This document shows positions 58,408 to 64,000 of a DNA stretch of 64,000 nucleotides, piece by piece; the first letter of the stretch is position 1; each line of letters opens with the position of its first letter. The translations under genes were made by a program, and so were the position numbers. The DNA comes from Medicago truncatula (Eukaryota > Streptophyta > Magnoliopsida > Fabales > Fabaceae), in the NCBI RefSeq assembly GCF_003473485.1, contig NC_053042.1:11366501-11430500 (forward strand), read 5' to 3'. Below the pieces are notes generated by a model. That model searched no databases. It had not been told where the DNA came from and saw only the letters and a program-made list of their open reading frames with translations.

Positions 58408-60274
58408 TAGACAACAACAAATCCCCATAATGCCACGCCGGTGTTCCATTTTCATACGCATTACATGTCAGCCTCCTCAATCCACTCCCATCCAATTTCA
58501 CCACAAACAAATCTCCATATGGTTGATACTGATTTGGTATCGACGCCGGCTCTGCCGTCAGACCAACCAAATTACCGGTAAACAACAACCACTCCCCATC
58601 ACCACTAAAACGAACATGATTCAACATCTCCCTTTCACCATCCACACCCTTCCCTACCTCAACTCTCCTCAAACCACTCCCATCAACCCTTACCACATAA
58701 ATCCCAAAAGCCTGACTATTGCCACCATCATGCCTATTCGATGAGAATGCTATCAAATCACCCTTTGGTGACCAACACGGCATTGTATCAATCCATTCCC
58801 CTTCTGTTAATCTCCTTAAGCCACCATCAAACTCTCCATTAACTGCATCAACTATGTATAAGTTTTTAAACCCCGACCTACCAGATCGAAACACGACAAA
58901 TTTTCCATCTGGTGAACATGATGGAAACGCGTTGTTTCCACTATCATCTTTTGTGAGAATCTTCAACGTATACGGAATCTCTTCCTGATCGTTAGTGAGA
59001 TGAACCGAGTCAAACTCGATACGTGCAATTTGAACCGTTTTAGAAACCAATTGGAAAATTGGACCTATAGTTGTGTATATAATGTTCTTCTCAGTTGCGC
59101 TCCACGCGTGACCAAAACACATTCTTCCCTTTATTAAGTTCCAGCGTTTAGAACCGTTGGATTTGATTATCTTGACACCACTATTGTTTCTAACATCAAA
59201 ACCGTGGTTAAACGCGATGAAATCACCATTCGGTGAGAAGCTAGGAAATGAACCGTTTAGTCTAAGTAACTGTATGTTAGGATCCAGAGACTTCACAGGG
59301 TCGAGATGTGGGTATGTTGACTCACCTTGACTTGACTCGCCTCTGAATCGGTGGTAACCGAGGTAACAAGAATCACGGGAGATAAATGGATTATAGTGGT
59401 GAAAATTAGGGTTTATTGTTTCTGTTATTTTTTGGAATGTTTGTGTCTCGAGATTGAAAATCTCGATGTGACGGAAATCACTTTCTCTCCGGCGAGTTGC
59501 GAGAGCGATGTGATTACCATCGTGCATTGCGACGGGAGTGAAACAATGTAAACCAGGCGGCGTAACGCGAACCGATGGAACTGGAAATCCATTTAGATTG
59601 GTGTCCGGTAAGTCAATCCGAAAGATGCTCCACCAACCGTCTTCGGCGATTTTGTGGAAGAACAATGTTGAATCACCCAACCACGTCGGCCAACCACCGC
59701 GTTCGCTCACCACAACACGGTTCTCCGGGACAGATTCCTCAAACACTACTATCTCCGTTTCAAGCTCTCTAATTTCGCCGTTCCATCGACGAGTTCCGTA
59801 GGAAGCAACCGCGATTAAACTTCCGGTGAGAGAAACGGCTGGACTATAATCAACAACACCGTAAGGTGTAAGCCTAGTGAAAGTGCTTGTGCCGGCGCTG
59901 TTGATCGCAGTCGAATAAACTGCTGTCCAGCTTTTGAAAAGCTCATTTGGCTGTTCATGCGTTGAAACGAAATAGAGTTTACCGTTTCTTATGGTTGGAC
60001 GATCTAGGAAGACAGCGTTGAGAGGAGAAGGTAGAAGTTCAGGTTCATTTCCTAGTTTGCTTAGATAAAAACGTGGTGACCCAGTTCTTTCAGAGACAAA
60101 CACAATGGTTTTTTGATCATCATCAGTGAATTGGGCGTTGAAGTTTATTGATATACCATCGGTGAGGCAGTGATCATGGTTGGAGTGGTTCTTGAGGTTT
60201 GTGTAGAAAACATCAAAACCATATTGGGCTCTTCCAATGGTGCTGAAAACGATGGTTCCTATTGGTGAAGACAT
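58301..60274 (-). CDS. TolB-like/PD40 beta-propeller protein
   Basis: A single intronless frame of 657 residues from MSSPIGTIVFSTIGRAQYGF. The frame is open to an upstream Met at 60364 (30 more residues), but those look unconserved, and the ACA before the chosen ATG is a better plant start context. Repeated PD40/WD40-like blades are visible in the second half: FPSFSPNGDFIAF, FPSCSPDGKFVVF, MPCWSPKGDLIAFSSNR and VRFSGDGEWLLF. Similar folds occur in TolB and in the DPP-IV N-terminal propeller. No peptidase domain follows, so a binding or scaffold role is likely; the function is unknown. A run of ten Asp near the C-terminus is encoded by a (CAT/ATG)n microsatellite at about 58376-58407. No signal peptide is evident with the chosen start. 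Confidence 0.9.
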
Positions 60275-60364
60275 TGTAGTTAACTTGATTGGTGGTAATG
60301 TGTTGTGGCAATGAGTGTTTAAAAAGGTGATGCTCTTGTTCTGCCTAGGGCACAATGTCGACAT

Positions 60365-62004
60365 ATCATAGATTTTTTATTCATTAAGCACGCAGTGCTC
60401 TTAAAGTCAAGGAAAATGGCAAGTATTCTGCGCATGGCACGGCGTTGAGCTAAGTTCACGTTATTTTTTCTTGTCATTTACTGTGCATGCAGTTGTTTTG
60501 ACTAACAACCCTTCGAGAATATCCATTATTCTCATAAGAGAAATGATATTTGTACAATCATTATTTTGTGATAACTTTTACACAATTTTCTCTCTTATAT
60601 TCACATTATATTCTTACACGCTCTCTTCCTTTTTCTCTCTCCATTATTTTTGACCAATAAAAAGAAAGAGAAAGAAGGTTGTCAAAAAAGTTGTATCAAA
60701 TTGTTGTTCAAATATCATTCCTCTTCTCATAAATCCATCATTTTAATACGCGCTTTGGTTGAAATTCAAATTGATTTTAGGTTAATTGTAGTTTTAGTTC
60801 TCCATTTTGTCTCATACAAAATTCTGGTCGTTCCATTTTTTAAATCATAATTTTATTTCTCTAATTTTTAAATTTCTAAAATTGAACCCAATTCCAAAAA
60901 GTTTGATGATCAGACATGACATTAAGTACATAGTAGGACACAAACTTTGAACATAAGATTTAGAAACACACTCAAAAATATAAATCATTTAAAATAATAT
61001 ACATTAATTATTTTATTCTTTTTTTCCTACCTTTTTTCATTATTATGAGTGTGACCAAATCTTATATATAAAACTTGTGACCGCATATAAGAGGTTCACG
61101 ATGGCTATGATTTTCATTCTTTTTTTTCTACCTTTTTGCTATACATCACGAATTTTTCATTCGTGAAATTTCACGATGGCTATTTTCAGTTAAAACAAAA
61201 ATATCAAAACAAATTTTATGTTGGATTTGGTGGAAATCACTTTGGTTGGTTAGTGGGGTTATGTAACTGAATCGTGATGCATTCGCTATAAATATTGTCG
61301 CGATATATAATATTTTTCAAATCTTATATATAAAACTTGTGACCGCATAAGAGGTTCTCACAGTACATATGTAATTTTCTCTATCTCTTTCCTCATCACA
61401 TCGTTTACATATATCTAGCATCTAGATGGACATTTTGTGTCTATCTTTTTATTCTTTTACTGCACTAACAAGTGTAAATTTAAGCAATATATTTTGTAAA
61501 AATTAACGAAAAATGAGGACTCACGTGCTCGTCTTTTCCTTTTTTTTTTATGGCGTTAATGAGTGTAAATTATAAATTGTATTTATTTTATATGAAATTT
61601 TGATTTTAATTCAAATTATAAATACAAATGTTTGTGACTTTCAAATTGTAATAAATCCAAAAAATCATGTTTATCTTTTTCAATAACAACAGTAATTTAA
61701 CAAATATAATACAAATCCTTATCTTTTTTTAATACCATCGAAAATATAACATTAATGTAGGAAAATTTATTTAAGGGTATAATTGAAATTATAAAAAATT
61801 CAGCTCAAAATCTCTATCCCCTTCATATATAATATTGATAATAATGTTCCTACTGTAGTGGGATATTTCCTATTTTAATGAGATTATTTTTTAATTAAAA
61901 TTTAAAATAATATTATTAAAGGATAAAATAGTAAATAAAATATTTCAAATGAAGGGTAAAATAGGTAATGAAAAAGTCAGCCCAAACCCAGGTATTTCAA
62001 GCCT
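60365..62004. other. Upstream of TolB-like gene and Helitron-like debris
   Basis: TATA-like sequence on the minus strand near 60595 could serve the TolB-like gene. From about 61480 to 61830 the sequence is homologous, in reverse, to the Helitron-like unit of 8496-9001. No gene was seen. Confidence 0.4.
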
Positions 62005-62533
62005 TTTTATTTTTTTGTTTACAAAAACAAAACGATATTCATTCATTCAAATCGATAGAGTACATCAGATACAAACATCGCTAAAAACGTAAATGGTGAA
62101 TCTACGAACAAACTCACAGCACCCAAGTTAATAGCATACAACGACAAAATTCCTACAAATAATATGATAAAACTTAAGTCACCGAAATACCCATGTTTCC
62201 GGATGTAGATTGACTGATGTAGATCTTCCAATAGGAACTAAACAAACACCGCGACAAGACGTGAAATCAAACGCCGCACAAGACGACGAACAACAAAATG
62301 CCGGACTTAGATGACGAAATCACAAAAACACAAAAGAAAAAACTTGATAGATGTGAAACCCACTTATTTAGATTGAAAGAAAAAGGGGAAAAAAGATGCA
62401 GAGGGGTGATTCTAGGTCAAAAAATAACCTAAAATCACCCCTCGTCAATGAACGAAGGAGAAAGAAAGTTTAGAGAGAAATTGAAGTTTCTCTCTATAAA
62501 GACATAAGAGTGGTTTTATTAATTTTAATTAAA
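62005..62533 (-). mobile_element. Retroposon family R530, minus copy
   Basis: A perfect 11-bp duplication ATTTCAAGCCT (61994-62004 and 62534-62544) flanks it. Its A-rich tail appears as T at the left. It matches 53470-54000 end to end at roughly three quarters identity by eye. It lies inside a Helitron-like unit. Confidence 0.88.
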
Positions 62534-62652
62534 ATTTCAAGCCTATTTTCTTTGTATATAGTATATAATATTAGTATAGATTAAATTTTAATTAAAATTA
62601 CATGTATAGACGTTTGTGATTTTTAAATAGTAACAAATTATGTTTATCTTTT

Positions 62653-62734
62653 TTTTTTTTGGTGGATGGGGTTCGAACCCCGGACCTTGCATATTTTATG
62701 CATTGTCTCTAGCAACCGAACTAAGTTCACGAGG
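62653..62734 (-). mobile_element. tRNA-derived SINE inside a Helitron-like unit
   Basis: On the minus strand it carries GTGAACTTAGTTCGGTTG (A box) and GGTTCGAACCCC (B box), with the tail seen as T. A 20-bp duplication (62633-62652 and 62735-62754, ACAAATTATG then TTTATCTTTT) is perfect, so the insertion is fairly recent. Same family as 10363-10453. Confidence 0.92.
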
Positions 62735-62960
62735 ACAAATTATGTTTATCTTTTACCAACAATATAACAAATATAATAAAAAATAAAAAAAAATAAAAAC
62801 CTATCTTTTTCAACAACACCAATATAGCATTCTTCTATAAAAAAAAAAAAAAAATCAATATATCATTCTTAAAAACAAATTTGTTTAAAGGTATAACTGG
62901 AATAATGATAAAATTAGTCCCAAAAAATCCCTTTATATATTGTTATAGATTTATATATTG

Positions 62961-64000
62961 TTATAGGTATCATTGAAATTAAAAATATTCTACCAGTTAA
63001 TCTTCTTTTTTCTTCTGCAATTCATCTTTTTTATAATTATGTTATTATTAATCATATCATTGAAATTAAAAATATTTGTCAATTTACTTATTTATTTATT
63101 TTCTTCTACAATTGATTTTTTGACCATCTCTATAATAATGAGAACACTCAGCATGAACCTTCGCACTTTCTCCATGCCTAGTTTACCACAAGATTAAAAT
63201 TTACATAAAATGTACAAACCCAATACTTTAATAGTTTGTGCAGAATCAAACTGTGTAGAACCCAAAAAAAATAAAAATATAATAGTCATGCTTCACACAA
63301 TGCTTCGGGAAGATGGCATTAACAAAGATAACAGAGTTGGAGTTCGCGAAGAGTAATATTATTTGGAAAGAAAAAGTACAGTAGTACTGGTAGTAACATC
63401 CTATGACTTGTTAGTTTAATTATTTTATCTAAAACAAATATTAGGGTAATAATTTTATTTTATATTTTGAGGAGAGTTTAATAATTTTATTAGCCAATTT
63501 AGGATTGACATAATCAATTATTAAACAAATTTGCTTGCTTTTAAAAATGCTATATTATTGGTGGTACTGTAAAAGATAAGAATTTTTATTATATTTGTTA
63601 TATTATTGGTAAAAGTTAAACATAGTTTTTACTATTTAAAAGTCACAAACATTTATATAGATAATTTTAATCAAAATTAAAATTTCATCATTTTTTTTTT
63701 ATAATTTACATGCGTTAGCAAAGTAAAAAATTGGACAAACAGGCACATAATGCCCGTTTGAATGCTGGTTATTAATAATATAAATTATGGTTAATTTTTA
63801 TTAAACCCTAATTATTAACAAATTGTTTTGTTGGGTTTTTTTATGAGGGATCCACTTTTAATATTAGAGGTCTCTGATTTTCTTGGGACGACCCTGCCTC
63901 TCATATACAATATATGCTATGATTATATCTTGCTGCTAGGTTTTTTTATTAATTTTTGATGAAATAAGATGGTGGGTGTAGATGATGATGAAGGAGAGAG
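62961..64000. other. Right edge, Helitron-like 3' end and non-coding sequence
   Basis: At 63580-63764 a plus-oriented Helitron-like tail ends with the hairpin AAACAGGC/GCCCGTTT and CTGG before T (about 63763-63766). At the very edge, ATG at 63969 opens MVGVDDDEGER, which might be the start of a gene leaving the window, but there is too little to support it. Confidence 0.4.

Larger units (their letters stand above)
61480..62960 (-). mobile_element. Helitron-like repeat units in minus orientation, interrupted
   Basis: Blocks at about 61560-61830, 61930-62004 with 62545-62650, and 62755-62960 match the unit at 8496-9001 in reverse. Shared words include the reverse complements of AATCAAAATTAAAATTTCAT and GTATAATTGGGATAATGAAA types. 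A retroposon (62005-62533) and a SINE (62653-62734) split them. Unit boundaries are approximate. Confidence 0.45.

Noticed and set aside
59351-59801. Plus-strand frames opposite the TolB-like gene
   Set aside because: Antisense shadows of a long intronless gene.

Overview
The window reads as nuclear DNA of a flowering plant, most likely a legume close to Medicago. It is strongly A+T-rich, its genes have several short exons with GT-AG introns, and the spaces between genes are packed with short plant transposons (MULE-type, Stowaway and Helitron-like elements, tRNA-derived SINEs, LINE tails and one small LTR element). The species call is inference from overall character; no database search was possible.

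Genes from left to right: a caleosin-type peroxygenase (minus, six exons, 1245-4394); a ZNHIT2-type HIT zinc-finger protein (plus, five coding exons, 13821-19092); a tandem array of three 2-oxoglutarate/Fe(II) dioxygenases of the 'ACC oxidase homolog' group (plus; copy A 22820-25325, copy B 27585-32289, copy C 33445-40198); an organellar RanBP2-type zinc-finger protein of the VAR3/OZ family (minus, six exons, 45372-48526); a Nudix hydrolase (plus, five exons, 54966-56203); and an intronless TolB-like beta-propeller protein (minus, 58301-60274). For every multi-exon gene the exon joins were checked by phase, and all close into one reading frame except in copy B, which is a pseudogene.

The dioxygenase array is the centre of interest. 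A and C have identical exon lengths (495, 375 and 249 nt) and look intact. B has a frameshift, an in-frame stop, two broken splice sites and a lost 2OG-binding Arg. Homologous flanks show that the array arose by duplication of a unit of about 5 kb, so each copy can serve as the empty site for insertions in the others. The clearest case is a 2.16-kb Pack-MULE in intron 1 of B, with TIRs of about 400 bp and a 9-bp target duplication. It carries the tail of a C2-domain/SRC2-like gene fused to a start codon that lies in or beside its own TIR. Intron 1 of C has grown to 5.0 kb through at least four insertions, yet keeps its splice sites.

The right and left flanks hold layered repeats: Helitron-like units interrupted by retroposons and SINEs with clean target duplications, an inverted pair of LINE ORF1 (DUF4283-like) fragments, and two copies of a retroposon of about 530 bp that has poly(A) but no visible Pol III promoter. 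No tRNA, rRNA, CRISPR or operon-like feature was seen.
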